Assembly (NCBI GenBank): GCA_021805865.1
Contig: JAJZDX010000013.1
Span: 62,001-126,000, forward strand
DNA: 64,000 nucleotides
Source of the DNA: Pseudomonadota bacterium
Lineage (GTDB): Bacteria; Pseudomonadota; Gammaproteobacteria; Steroidobacterales; Steroidobacteraceae
Direction: 5' to 3'
The position numbers were made by a program, and so were the translations under genes. The notes under the pieces were generated by a model, which saw only the letters and a program-made list of their open reading frames with translations, was not told the DNA's origin and ran no database searches. Below, in pieces: positions 32,206 to 40,826 of this stretch (positions are counted from its first letter, which is position 1; each line of letters begins with the position of its first letter).

Positions 32206-32745
32206 ACGATTTTGCTCCTCACCTTCGGACATTCGGATCTCGGCGGACTCCCGTCACTTTCACGCGCCGCCATGTGCCGCCGTGGCGCAACCGGGTGGCG
32301 CGGCGGACGGCGAGGCGAAGCGCAGGATCACGGTAAGGCCCTCTGTCTGTGTGGAGGAATGGACGGGCGGATGCGTGGAGGATGGGCGGGCGAAAGATAT
32401 ATATCCAATGCAAATAATGTATTGAATGATTGCATTGAAGGTATGGGTAAGCGGTATATCGGCAGCGCGGACGGCCTGCGGGGCGGGCGCGGGCCGGAGA
32501 CCCGCGCAGGAGCCGCGGGCGCTGCGGCGCACATCGGAGCACGGTGGAACTCCTCGGGCAGGTTGCCTCGCCCGGGGGGAGGGCGCCCGGGCTTCAGCGC
32601 TTGCGCGCGCAGGGACTCTGGCACGCGCTCAGTGCGCCCGTCATCCGTACTGACCGAAGGCGCGCCTCGACGGATGAGTCAGGCCGGCAGGAGCGCCGGG
32701 CACAAGGAGGCGCAACCGCCGCGCGCCAGGTTCCACACGCTCACC
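32206..32745. other. Long intergenic region upstream of the sulfur operon
   Basis: 540 bp between the Tat-protein gene and the L,D-transpeptidase gene. The only structured part is the AT-rich palindromic block at 32396-32460; no gene is convincing on either strand. Confidence 0.6.
32396..32460. promoter_or_regulatory. AT-rich nested inverted repeats, likely operator/promoter of the doxDA operon
   Basis: In a strongly GC-rich genome this 65-bp stretch is AT-rich. It holds a perfect inverted repeat CAATGCAA (32406-32413) / TTGCATTG (32430-32437) with a 16-bp spacer, framed by GATATA (32396-32401) / TATATC (32455-32460). The spacing suits a dimeric regulator. It lies about 190 bp upstream of the Tat-protein start on the minus strand. 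Confidence 0.55.
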
Positions 32746-33621
32746 TCATGACTTCGGGGAAGACCGGCGGCGGGCAGGGGCGCCCGCGCTGTCCGCGAAG
32801 CGCCGCTCCGGTGCGCCTGTCGAGGCGACTCTGACGGCCGCGCGGGAGGGGCGCGCAACCGACCCATCGGGACGGGGAGTGCGGTCGGCCATCCGCCCGC
32901 CATGGAGGTACCTCAGGGAATCGAGCCACTTCGGATCCGGGTAGTACCCGACCAGCACGGTGCCGTCGCGGATCACGTTCACGACGGAGCTCTCCACCGT
33001 GCGGCTCAAGGCGAAGCAGCCCCAGCTGCGGCCCATGCGACCGTACTTCCGCGCAAACGCCTTGCTGACGTACCAGGCGCCGTGCATGACGATGTCACGA
33101 CGGTAGGCGGCGCTGTTGAATCCAGGGTTCAGCCCGTGAAGCCGCAGCGAGTACCCGTCGTTGCCATAGTAGCTGTGGCCGGTCAGGTACACGCCGAGGC
33201 TGCTCGCATCCGAGCCCGCCTGGTTGGAGAAACGGGTTGCGTAGGTGAGCCCGCTGCCCTTGCCCTGCGCCACATAGGTGTAGAAAAGCACCTTTCCGGT
33301 GCGCACATCGGCGACGGCCAGGCGCCTCCTGGCCGACGAGAGCGCGAAGTCGACGATCGTGACGAGCGGCTTGTCGGTCAGATGCCGCTGCTCGAGATGG
33401 AAATACGCATCGAGCGAGGTCAGGATGGCTTTGACGCCGATGTTGGGTGCCTGAGCATGTATCGTTTCCGCGAGCCGTTCCCAGGCGGGAGCTCCCGCGC
33501 GCGCGCCGGCGCGGGCCGAGAGTGCAACACAGAGCAGCGCCAGCGCCCATGCGCCCGGGCGCCGGGGGCGCGGCCGCGAGGCCGCCATCACACGTTTGTG
33601 CGCATCGCTCATCACCATCAT
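32746..33621 (-). CDS. L,D-transpeptidase-like protein (YkuD_2 type)
   Basis: 291 residues with a signal or anchor at about 20-44. The catalytic region reads DIVMHGAWYVSKAFARK then GRSWGCFALS, matching the murein L,D-transpeptidase catalytic family (HxGC variant with Cys nucleophile). It would act on peptidoglycan peptide stems in the periplasm, or attach proteins to them. The Pro/Arg-rich last 45 residues are outside the domain. Start chosen at ATG 33621 with GAGGA just upstream; several ATGs follow within 13 codons. Confidence 0.82.
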   Translation of the reverse strand: MMVMSDAHKRVMAASRPRPRRPGAWALALLCVALSARAGARAGAPAWERLAETIHAQAPNIGVKAILTSLDAYFHLEQRHLTDKPLVTIVDFALSSARRRLAVADVRTGKVLFYTYVAQGKGSGLTYATRFSNQAGSDASSLGVYLTGHSYYGNDGYSLRLHGLNPGFNSAAYRRDIVMHGAWYVSKAFARKYGRMGRSWGCFALSRTVESSVVNVIRDGTVLVGYYPDPKWLDSLRYLHGGRMADRTPRPDGSVARPSRAAVRVASTGAPERRFADSAGAPARRRSSPKS

Positions 33622-33737
33622 CGGTCCTCGGGTATTCGGATCCCGCCGCGGTCGGCGGCAGCTTCGCAGCCCCCGTCCGCACCGGCGGGGGCCTCGCGGC
33701 GACGCAGCTCAACGCGCAGGGTGGAGAGTGGATACTA

Positions 33738-34679
33738 TCATTTGCCGCACGATGTCAACGCTAAACCGATGCGCGGGCTGCAATCGGAGCGTTGAGACCT
33801 GGCCGCGGCCTTGGCCGCATGCGGCGGAAAATCCGGGGCATTTCCGATGATGAGCACCGGCGGTCCGTCCGCGAGGTCATGGAAGCGCCCGTTGTCCGGA
33901 TGAGGAGCGATCGCCCATTCGAACAGCTCCCGTGCGCTCTCGAGAATCGGGTGGCGGGGATTGCCGTAGTATTCTTTTTGCATCTGCTCGTCATAGAGTC
34001 CGATGCATCCGTGCGATGCGGGATAACCGGGCAGATCACGCCCATGGATCCAGTCGGCGACGCCTTGGGGGGTGATGTAGAACCTCAGCGCGTAGTGCAT
34101 GGGATAGGGCGTGTGGGTCCCCTCTATGTCGTAGACCGAGGAGCTGTGCAGTCGATCGTAGGCGGTTACCCTGAAAAGGCCGTCCGGCGTCGGATCGGTG
34201 CTCTTGCCCGATGCGACGGGAAAGGACAGGACGAGCTTGCCGTTGTCGTACGCGCCCAGGAATTGCTCGGTGAGGTTCACGAGAATGAACTTGGAGAAGC
34301 CGGCCGCGGGCGGGTAGCGGCGCGGCATGGGCGTAAAATCGTGCACCTGGGACAGATCGTCGGGAACCTTGATGCGCACTCCGGGATAAATGTGGCGCCG
34401 GTCGATGCGGTTGAATCGCAGAGCGCCTCGCCAATGCGCCCCGAAAAGACGCGTCAACGTGTCGTGACGGCCGATCCGATGGCAGGTCCACGCGATTGCG
34501 GCGTCGTCCGGATAGTGAATCCTGCAGGTGTCGGGAACCGGTTCCGCGGCCGCCGCGAACGCAACGGCCAGCGCCGGCAAGGCGAGCAGCCACGCCCGAT
34601 GTGACGTACGCCCACTTGGCGGGAACACTCGACGCACCGACCTCGCCGTCATTTTCACCATCCGTCCCCGTAGGCCCAT
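33738..34679 (-). CDS. L,D-transpeptidase (YkuD/ErfK type)
   Basis: 313 residues: signal sequence (about 28-46), a LysM-like stretch (HDTLTRLFGAHWRGALRFN to VRIKVP) and the YkuD catalytic domain with HGRDLPGYPASHGCIGL (His and Cys of the active site). Such enzymes cross-link peptidoglycan through meso-diaminopimelate or anchor lipoprotein. It lies 116 bp from the other transpeptidase on the same strand; the pair is not a recent duplication by sequence. The first 20 residues are basic and the true start could be a later Met. Confidence 0.88.
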   Translation of the reverse strand: MGLRGRMVKMTARSVRRVFPPSGRTSHRAWLLALPALAVAFAAAAEPVPDTCRIHYPDDAAIAWTCHRIGRHDTLTRLFGAHWRGALRFNRIDRRHIYPGVRIKVPDDLSQVHDFTPMPRRYPPAAGFSKFILVNLTEQFLGAYDNGKLVLSFPVASGKSTDPTPDGLFRVTAYDRLHSSSVYDIEGTHTPYPMHYALRFYITPQGVADWIHGRDLPGYPASHGCIGLYDEQMQKEYYGNPRHPILESARELFEWAIAPHPDNGRFHDLADGPPVLIIGNAPDFPPHAAKAAARSQRSDCSPRIGLALTSCGK

Positions 34680-35510
34680 CGTGCCCTCAATGTGCGCTCA
34701 TGCGGAAAAATTCAAGGCGGCCGGGCGAGCGCGGGCGGTGCGGGCCGCGGCACCCCGGCGCAAAGCGGTGCGCGTTGTCTCAAGGAGCGCCCGTTCGCGA
34801 TCGAAGCGCACCGCAGCCTGAGCGTTTGCGGCTCGAGGGCGAAGCACCTGGGCTCGTGCCTGAAGCCGAGCGAGGCCGAGCACCCGATCGCCCCGCCCTG
34901 CCACCCAACCCGCACGTTCCCCTGCGCGAGGGGAGGCCCGCGGCTGCACTCGGATTTCCCCGGAGCGGTGTCCATCGCGTGCCCGCGCAGCTCCCACTCC
35001 CGGCTGGGGCCGGAAACGACATCACCCAGGCGTTGGGCGTGTGCCGCCGGCGGGCGCTGCGAGCCCACCGTCACGATGTACATGGCAGGGACAGTTCAGC
35101 GCGTGGGACTCGGTGCGTCCGCAGAGGAGGCCGGAGAACATCATTGCGATCGCCTCATGAGGTGACTGAAGCCGTGCCCGCGAGCAGGCGTAACGCAGCG
35201 TAAGCGGGCGGGGCTGGAGGAGGTCATAAGGAAAAACCACGCGCAGGGGCTTGGGACCGAAGCGGACGGGCCGGAAGGGGCCGCGGGGGCTTGTCTCCTG
35301 GAGGGCGTCCCGGGGGCCTGGCTGTGCAAGCGGGCGTCTCCCGCAGGGCTTCTCGGTGGGGAGATTGCGCGAAATGCGGATGGCTCTCGCGGGCATTTGG
35401 CGCCACGCTTTACCTTGACTTGTCTTCGGCCTCCCGATGTGTCATGTCGCACTCAGGGACCGCACTCCCAACAGCCCGCCTTCAGTCGCCTTGCCCACAA
35501 AGAAACGTCT
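34680..35510. other. Long stretch without a recognised gene
   Basis: 830 bp between divergently placed L,D-transpeptidase and glycosyltransferase genes. Open frames exist on both strands but are Arg/Pro/Gly-rich and lack any family motif or good ribosome site. The G-rich part at 35206-35330 could fold, but matches no RNA family I know. AT content rises near 35400-35510, the likely promoter of the glycosyltransferase. Confidence 0.5.
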
Positions 35511-36899
35511 ATGAGCACGGTCGAAAGTCAACTGGGGATCGCGAGCCGGGCATTGGCACCGTACGCCGCCCCGTACGCGCCCCTCGGGGTGGTCCGCCGA
35601 CCCGGGCAGCTGTGGAATCTGACCGTATACGCGCTGATCACGATCGGCATCGTGGCGATCGCGTATGTTCAGTTCCACGCGATCGTTCCGCGCGTGCTGG
35701 CTGCGGCGGCGAAAAGGAATGACATCAGGTTTATCGCCTATCTGGGCGTGCTGTGGACGGTGCTGGGATTTCTTCTGATCGTGGTGCGCTCGATCCTCTG
35801 GGTCCTCTATCGGCCCGTTGCTGCGGTGAGTGCGGAGCAGGCGCCGAGCCTGACGGTGATCATTCCCGCCTACAACGAGGGGGCGATGGTGCTGAACTCC
35901 ATCGAGTCGGTGATCCAGGCGGATTACCCGGCGGATCGGCTCGAAATCCTCGTGGTTGATGACGGCAGCCGGGATGACACCTGGCCTCATATTCTCGAGG
36001 CCGCCCGGCGCTACCCGGGACGGGTCACCGCGCTGCGCCACGAGCGCAATCGCGGCAAGCGCGAGGCGCTCGCATTGGGGTTCGCGCGGGCGCGGGGGGA
36101 AGTCCTCGTCACCATCGATTCCGACAGTGTCATCGAGCGCGGCGCGCTGCTGGCTCTGGCTGGTCCGTTTCGCGATGCGCGCGTCGGCGCCGTAGCGGGC
36201 AAGGTAATGGTCTACAACCGGGCTCATGGGGTGATCCCGCGCATGCTGCACGTCCGGTTCATTCTCCAGTTCGACATGCTGCGCGCCGGGGAGTCCGTCT
36301 ATCGCAACGTGTATTGCTGTCCGGGGGCGCTCAGCGGCTATCGGGCGGCAGCCGTTCACCGGGTGCTCGAGCGATGGAGAAGTCAGGCTTTCCTGGGCTC
36401 GCGCTGCACGTTCGGCGAGGACCGAGCCATGACCAACTTTCTTCTTGACGAAGGGTATGACGCGCTCTACCAGCGCACGGCCGTCGTTCACACTGTCGTA
36501 CCGCAGCATTATGGGAAGCTTTGCAAGATGCTCCTGCGGTGGGATCGCTCGTACGTGCGCGAGGAAATCCGTTTCGCCCGCATCGTGTGGAGGAGACCCT
36601 GGTGGACCCGCGCCCTGGCGCTGTTCGACCGCGTCATTACGAATGCCAGCTTCCCGGTTGCGTACTCGTCCCTCGGTATCCTGCCGATCGTGATCGCGGT
36701 TCATCCGGCCATCGTCGGCCCGGTCATGACCGTGATGGCGGCGATGTCGCTTTTCCAGGTGCTCTATTACCTGCGTTCAGAGCAGTCGCTCGATTTCCTC
36801 TACGGCGTGCTCTATGCTTATTTTTCGTCCATGGCGCTCTGTTGGATCTTCCCGTACGCCGTCGTGACCGTACGCGCGCGCAGCTGGCTGACGCGTTGA
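35511..36899 (+). CDS. Membrane glycosyltransferase family 2 (hyaluronan/chitin synthase-like)
   Basis: 462 residues. Two N-terminal helices (about 36-56, 78-100), a GT-A domain with SLTVIIPAYNEG, the UDP-sugar Asp pair at DDG 150-152, the DxD-like TIDSDS and the acceptor motif GEDRA, then LLRWDRS as the RW of the processive Q/RxxRW motif, and three C-terminal helices. This is the layout of processive polysaccharide synthases such as NodC/HasA or PgaC. The polymer is unknown. ATG 35511 is preferred to an in-frame TTG at 35397 whose extra residues are not family-like. Confidence 0.85.
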   Translation: MSTVESQLGIASRALAPYAAPYAPLGVVRRPGQLWNLTVYALITIGIVAIAYVQFHAIVPRVLAAAAKRNDIRFIAYLGVLWTVLGFLLIVVRSILWVLYRPVAAVSAEQAPSLTVIIPAYNEGAMVLNSIESVIQADYPADRLEILVVDDGSRDDTWPHILEAARRYPGRVTALRHERNRGKREALALGFARARGEVLVTIDSDSVIERGALLALAGPFRDARVGAVAGKVMVYNRAHGVIPRMLHVRFILQFDMLRAGESVYRNVYCCPGALSGYRAAAVHRVLERWRSQAFLGSRCTFGEDRAMTNFLLDEGYDALYQRTAVVHTVVPQHYGKLCKMLLRWDRSYVREEIRFARIVWRRPWWTRALALFDRVITNASFPVAYSSLGILPIVIAVHPAIVGPVMTVMAAMSLFQVLYYLRSEQSLDFLYGVLYAYFSSMALCWIFPYAVVTVRARSWLTR

Positions 36900-36957
36900 C
36901 GGCCTGGTCCGCGCAGCGGCCGTCCCTGGAGCTTGTGACACCGGGGCGCTCTCGGTG

Positions 36958-37635
36958 GTGAGCTTTGCGACACTGGTGCGCGATGATCGCGCGATCGGCA
37001 ATCCGGCTGCGCCCTTCTGGAGCTCGCTCCGCGATCTACCGGCGAAGTTTCCCAGCTACCGGGTGGCGGTCGGGCTTTTCGGCGCGGGGGGGGGGGGGAC
37101 TATGCCCACACGCTTCTGATCCTGGCCGCTACAGAGCTTCTGCGCAGGCGGCTCGGGGTGGCGCGCGCCGCGGAGGTTGCTGGGCTCCTTTACGTACCGC
37201 GCAATGTCGTTCAAACCGCGCCTCGTATCCGTTCGGTGCGCCGGCCGACTGCGCCGGCCCGCCCCGGGTGCTCGTGCTGGGGTACACCTTGGGTGTGGCC
37301 ACCTCCGCCAGGACGGCGCTCGCATTCGTGGTCGACTCCGCAGCGCTGAGACTCAGGCTGTTCGTGGCGGTGTTTGTGGCCGCGGGCGCCTACGTCGCGG
37401 CCGAGGATGCGATCGAAGCGGCGCTCACGGCCGACATCCTCCGCAGAGGCTTCACAACATCGGCTACGGCGTGCTCGGCGCCGCCCATGGTGTCGGCGAC
37501 CTCATCTCGAGCGCCCTGGTCGGGATTTTGTGGACGGCCGTGTCCGCGCCCGCCGCATTTCTTACGGCGGCGGCGATCATGCTGTGCGGGACTGGCCTCA
37601 TGGCAAGGGTCCCGGTGAGCACCCCGGAGCGCTGA
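36958..37635 (+). pseudogene. Decayed MFS transporter
   Basis: Conserved MFS text is spread over three frames: FPSYRVAVGLFGAG at about 37047-37100, then DYAHTLLILAATELLRRRLG just after a run of 13 G (37086-37098), then YPFGA with RVLVLGYTLGVATSART from about 37227, and finally HNIGYGVLGAAHGVGDLISS to the stop at 37635. Frames change at the G run, near 37220 and near 37445. The N-terminal helices are missing. Only the first break sits in a homopolymer, so decay rather than simple phase variation is likely. Boundaries are approximate. Confidence 0.8.
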
Positions 37636-37770
37636 GGGCTTTATCTCGCGCGCTCGCGCAGCCCGGCCCGCGCAGGACCTCAATGATTGCCTTGAAACGG
37701 GCGCCTGATTTCGTATGATTCCACTGCCCTGTTGGTACCGAAGGAGGCAGGGCGCAGCGCAGGCTCGATA

Positions 37771-37822
37771 CCGGGGATGGGGTCCCCCACGAGCCGCCGG
37801 ATCCGGCGGATGAGCCCTGCCG
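37771..37822 (+). ncRNA. Fluoride (crcB-motif) riboswitch candidate in the eno leader
   Basis: The RNA begins with a hairpin GGGG-AUGGGGU-CCCC (37773-37787), then ACGAGCCGCC-GGAUCC-GGCGG, a second stem (37795-37810 is a perfect palindrome), and ends GAUGAGCCCUGC. This is the layout of the fluoride riboswitch: a first hairpin whose AUGRGG loop pairs with a downstream CUCC/CCCU, and a second stem followed by GAUG. Loop UGGGG can pair with CCCUG. Enolase is inhibited by fluoride and eno is a known target of this class. The assignment is by eye. Confidence 0.7.
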
Positions 37823-37823
37823 G

Positions 37824-37843
37824 CCCGCCCGAAAACGGGCGGG
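37824..37843 (+). promoter_or_regulatory. Leader hairpin between riboswitch candidate and eno
   Basis: Perfect 8-bp stem CCCGCCCG/CGGGCGGG with an AAAA loop, directly after the aptamer candidate and about 30 nt before the eno ribosome site (GAGAGG, 37865-37870). There is no U run, so it may act on translation or as a weak terminator; it is a plausible expression platform. Confidence 0.5.
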
Positions 37844-37873
37844 GGACCGTCCCAATTCGCAAGCGAGAGGCCC

Positions 37874-39145
37874 ATGTCATCGAACACCCGGATCCAGTCC
37901 CTGCACGCCATCGAGATCCTCGATTCCCGCGGCTTTCCGACGCTGCGCGTCGCGGTGCGCCTCGCGGACGGCACCCTGGGCACGGCCTCGGTTCCCTCGG
38001 GCGCCTCGACCGGGGAGAATGAGGCGGTGGAGCTGCGGGACGGGGATGGGCGGCGCTACGGCGGCAAGGGGGTGCTCAAGGCCGTCGCCCATGTCAACGA
38101 GGTCATCGGGCCGCGGCTGATCGGCCTCGATCCGAGCGCGCAGTCGCGCATCGATGGAATGATGTGCGACCTCGATGCGACCGCGAACAAGTCGAAGCTC
38201 GGCGCGAATGCGATTCTCGGGGTGTCCCAGGCGGTGGCCTGCGCCGCCGCCAAAGCGCACCGGATGCCGCTCTACGCGTACCTCGGCGGTGCCGGGGCCC
38301 GCCGTTTGCCGGTGCCGATGATGAACGTGCTGAACGGCGGCAAGCACGCCGACTCGAGCCTCGATTTCCAGGAGTTCATGATCGTGCCGCGCGGCGCGCC
38401 GAGCTTCGCGGAGGCGATGCGGTACGGGTCGCAGACCTTCCAGGCACTGAAGCAGCTGCTGCACGAGCGTGGCTTGAGCACCGCGGTCGGTGACGAAGGC
38501 GGCTTCGCGCCGGCGCTGAGCGGCAACGAGGAGGCCTGTGAGCTCATCGTCGAGGCGATCGAGCGGGCCGGATTCAAGGCCGGGCGGGACATCGTGCTCG
38601 CCCTCGATCCGGCGGCGAGCTCCTTCTACGAGGCGGGGCAGTATCGCCTGACGCGCAGCCGCCAGGGCAACCAGACCTCGGCGCAGATGATCGCGCTCTA
38701 CGGGAGCTGGGTGGATCGCTATCCCATCGTCTCGATAGAGGACGGGCTTGCCGAGAACGACTGGGAAGGGTTCAGCACGATGACCGCCGATCTGGGCGAT
38801 CGCATCCAGATCGTGGGCGATGACATCCTGGTCACCAACCCGCAGTTCATCCGCCGCGGCATCGCAGAGCGGACCTGCAATGCCGCGCTGATCAAGCTCA
38901 ACCAGATCGGCACCGTGACCGAGACCATCGAGGCGATCGAGCTGTGCCGGCAGGCCGGCTGGGGCTTCGTCGTCTCGCACCGCTCCGGGGAAACCGAGGA
39001 CAGCTTCATCGCGGATTTCGCGGTGGCGATGGGCGGGGCGCAGATCAAGACCGGCTCGCTTTGCCGCTCCGAGCGCATGGCCAAGTACAACCGCCTGATC
39101 GAGATCGAGCAGGAGCTCGGCGAGGGCGCGGTGTACGGCGTTTGA
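37874..39145 (+). CDS. eno: Enolase
   Basis: 423 residues of full-length enolase: EILDSRGFPT at the start, SGASTGENEAVELRD (substrate loop), the catalytic Glu/Lys region with DDILVTN, SHRSGETEDSFIAD and the late IKTGSLCRSERMAKYN. It converts 2-phosphoglycerate to phosphoenolpyruvate in glycolysis and also supports RNA turnover. ATG 37874 has GAGAGG four bases upstream. It is not followed by an operon partner; the next gene starts about 300 bp away. Confidence 0.97.
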   Translation: MSSNTRIQSLHAIEILDSRGFPTLRVAVRLADGTLGTASVPSGASTGENEAVELRDGDGRRYGGKGVLKAVAHVNEVIGPRLIGLDPSAQSRIDGMMCDLDATANKSKLGANAILGVSQAVACAAAKAHRMPLYAYLGGAGARRLPVPMMNVLNGGKHADSSLDFQEFMIVPRGAPSFAEAMRYGSQTFQALKQLLHERGLSTAVGDEGGFAPALSGNEEACELIVEAIERAGFKAGRDIVLALDPAASSFYEAGQYRLTRSRQGNQTSAQMIALYGSWVDRYPIVSIEDGLAENDWEGFSTMTADLGDRIQIVGDDILVTNPQFIRRGIAERTCNAALIKLNQIGTVTETIEAIELCRQAGWGFVVSHRSGETEDSFIADFAVAMGGAQIKTGSLCRSERMAKYNRLIEIEQELGEGAVYGV

Positions 39146-39280
39146 GCCGACGCTCGTCTCGGGGCCAAGCGGCGGCGGCCGGAAAGCGCGCCGACGGGCC
39201 GCGCGCGCAGCCGAACCGGGGGACTCGGGACGAACTCGGCTCTCATGCGCCACCGCTCCTTCGCCACAGGCGGAATCGGT

Positions 39281-39486
39281 AGGCATCATCCGCCGTGGGC
39301 GGCGGTTCTTGTTACGGGAGGCATGCCATCTCCCTGTAACTCAATATGCACAGGCGCCGCGGCAGCGGCAAGCGCACGGGGCGGGCCTGCGAATGCCTTG
39401 CCGTACGAGTGCGCGAGCCCTACACTGAAGGGTCGCTGGGAGAGGGCATGTCTCCCTTGAATCGCCGTCCACGGCGGATGATGCCT
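39281..39486. repeat. Imperfect long inverted repeat flanking the ATPase gene start
   Basis: The arm AGGCATCATCCGCCGTGG (39281-39298) is repeated exactly in reverse complement at 39469-39486. Beyond the 18-bp core the arms stay similar for about 50 bp (CGGCGRTTC, then GGGAGRCATGCC, then TCTCCC). The start codon of the P-loop ATPase (39448) lies in the right arm. It could be a small mobile element or a duplicated binding site. Confidence 0.7.
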
Positions 39487-40368
39487 GCGTCGCAAGGGGT
39501 TGCGGACGGCGGGGCGAACCGATCCATGCACTCTCGATCCCGTGAGCTCACTGTGATGTTGCAACAGAGGCTGTTGCGCGGTGAGCATCTGACGCTCTAT
39601 GGGCCCCGCGGCAGCGGCAAGTCGACCGTGCTCGCCGAGCTGCATGCGCGGCTCGAGCGCACCGGCATTCCCTGCGCCTACTCGCTCTCCACGACCGTCC
39701 TCGATGACCTCACCCAGGCGCTCGAGCGGGCATATCCGGGGGTGGACACCGCGGAGGTCGGACGGCGCACCGCCCGTGTCCGGCTGTGCAATGCCGCGGA
39801 CCGGCGCTCGGGAGTCCTGTTGCTCGATCACTTCCGCTGCAACGGCAGCGCGATGGTGTCCTTCCTCAGGCACCTGCACGGCAAGGTCGCCGGTGTGTTG
39901 ACGGCGGTGGATGTGGAAGCGGCCGCAGAGCGTAGCCGAATGCGGCCCTCGCGCTATGGAGCAATGTCGGTGCGCATGCCCCTTGCCACCGCACGGCAAC
40001 TTCGCCGGTTGCTCGAGGAGCGCTGGGGCGCCTGCAGGTTGCCGCCGTTCGGGGGCGAGGCGGTGCGCGCCTTCGTGGAGGCGGCGCGCGGCCGACCCGG
40101 TTGGATCGTGCAATGCGCACAGCTGGCCTGTGAGCGGCGCTACTGGAGTGCCTACGGCCCGCTGGTCACGGTGTTGAGCGTGGACACGGAGGCGGCGGTG
40201 CGCTACAGCGCGCTCGCGATGGTGCGTGCGCCGGAGCGTTCGGCCTCCGGGCCCATGGGCGGGCCCTTGGCCCCCGAGGGATGGACCGCTCAGAGATCCT
40301 CGGGGAGCGACGGCGGGTCGGCGGCATCAGGATTGATCACGCCGAAGCGCGCCGGCAGGCAGGCGTAG
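39448..40368 (+). CDS. Orphan P-loop ATPase
   Basis: 306 residues with Walker A GPRGSGKST (52-60) and Walker B GVLLLDHF (122-129, Asp127), followed by a helical part rich in Arg, the pattern of small AAA/ORC-like ATPases that act with a partner. No partner or family could be named. ATG 39448 has GGGAGAGG just upstream. Its 3' end overlaps the convergent DUF190 gene by 79 bp. The first 15 residues are encoded by one arm of an inverted repeat, so this N-terminus may be recent. Confidence 0.6.
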   Translation: MSPLNRRPRRMMPASQGVADGGANRSMHSRSRELTVMLQQRLLRGEHLTLYGPRGSGKSTVLAELHARLERTGIPCAYSLSTTVLDDLTQALERAYPGVDTAEVGRRTARVRLCNAADRRSGVLLLDHFRCNGSAMVSFLRHLHGKVAGVLTAVDVEAAAERSRMRPSRYGAMSVRMPLATARQLRRLLEERWGACRLPPFGGEAVRAFVEAARGRPGWIVQCAQLACERRYWSAYGPLVTVLSVDTEAAVRYSALAMVRAPERSASGPMGGPLAPEGWTAQRSSGSDGGSAASGLITPKRAGRQA

Positions 40369-40643
40369 AACAGGCGCACTTTCTCGCGCTGCAGCAGCTG
40401 AAGGAGCCTCTGCGCCTCCTCCCCGGTCGCAAGGAACTCGATCTCGACGGTGAGCGCGCCGGCGGGCTCGAAAAGCCGCGCCTCGCGCAGCTGATGATGG
40501 CGGCCGAAGCCGGCCATCTCCCTGAACGCCGAGCCGCCGTGCAGGCCGAGGCGGTTGCCCTGCTCGAGCAGCCACTCCCACACGAGCCTGCCGTGATGGC
40601 GATGGTCCTCGTGTACGTAAAACCGCATGAACGAGCCCTGCAT
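40290..40643 (-). CDS. DUF190 family protein
   Basis: 117 residues resembling DUF190 (MRFYVHEDHRHHGRLVWEWL, GGSAFREMAGFGRHH, then VEIEFLATGEEAQRLLQLL), a small PII-like ferredoxin fold. DUF190 genes are often next to or fused with CrcB fluoride exporters; no crcB is in this window, but a fluoride-riboswitch candidate lies about 2.5 kb upstream. The start is ATG 40643 or the Met five codons later (40628). Its 3' end is convergent with the ATPase gene. Confidence 0.75.
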   Translation of the reverse strand: MQGSFMRFYVHEDHRHHGRLVWEWLLEQGNRLGLHGGSAFREMAGFGRHHQLREARLFEPAGALTVEIEFLATGEEAQRLLQLLQREKVRLFYACLPARFGVINPDAADPPSLPEDL

Positions 40644-40759
40644 GATCCGCCGCCCCTCGCCTCGTGGATCGAGTGTAAGCCGCGGCCCCCGGCGGCTCAA
40701 TGCGGGTGGGGCGCGCGCCCGGGCCGGGGCGCGCGCCGGGCGGACCGCCGCAACACCGC

Positions 40760-40790
40760 TTGACCTTCCAGCTACTGGAAGCCCTATATT
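40760..40790 (+). promoter_or_regulatory. CueR-type copper-responsive promoter
   Basis: TTGACC (40760-40765) and TATATT (40785-40790) are 19 bp apart, the over-long spacer of MerR-family promoters, with a perfect inverted repeat CTTCCAG-CTA-CTGGAAG (40765-40781) inside it. This matches the CueR operator and explains copper induction of copZ-copA-cueR. Confidence 0.85.
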
Positions 40791-40826
40791 CCTTCCCGTG
40801 CACTGCAATCCATAAGGAGACCCTCC

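Noticed and set aside
32396-32460. FNR/Anr box (TTGATnnnnATCAA) in the AT-rich island or elsewhere upstream of stress genes
   Set aside because: The half-sites present do not match; none found in the intergenic regions read.
35397-35510. N-terminal extension of the glycosyltransferase
   Set aside because: The extra residues do not resemble the family and lie in the promoter-like AT-rich zone.
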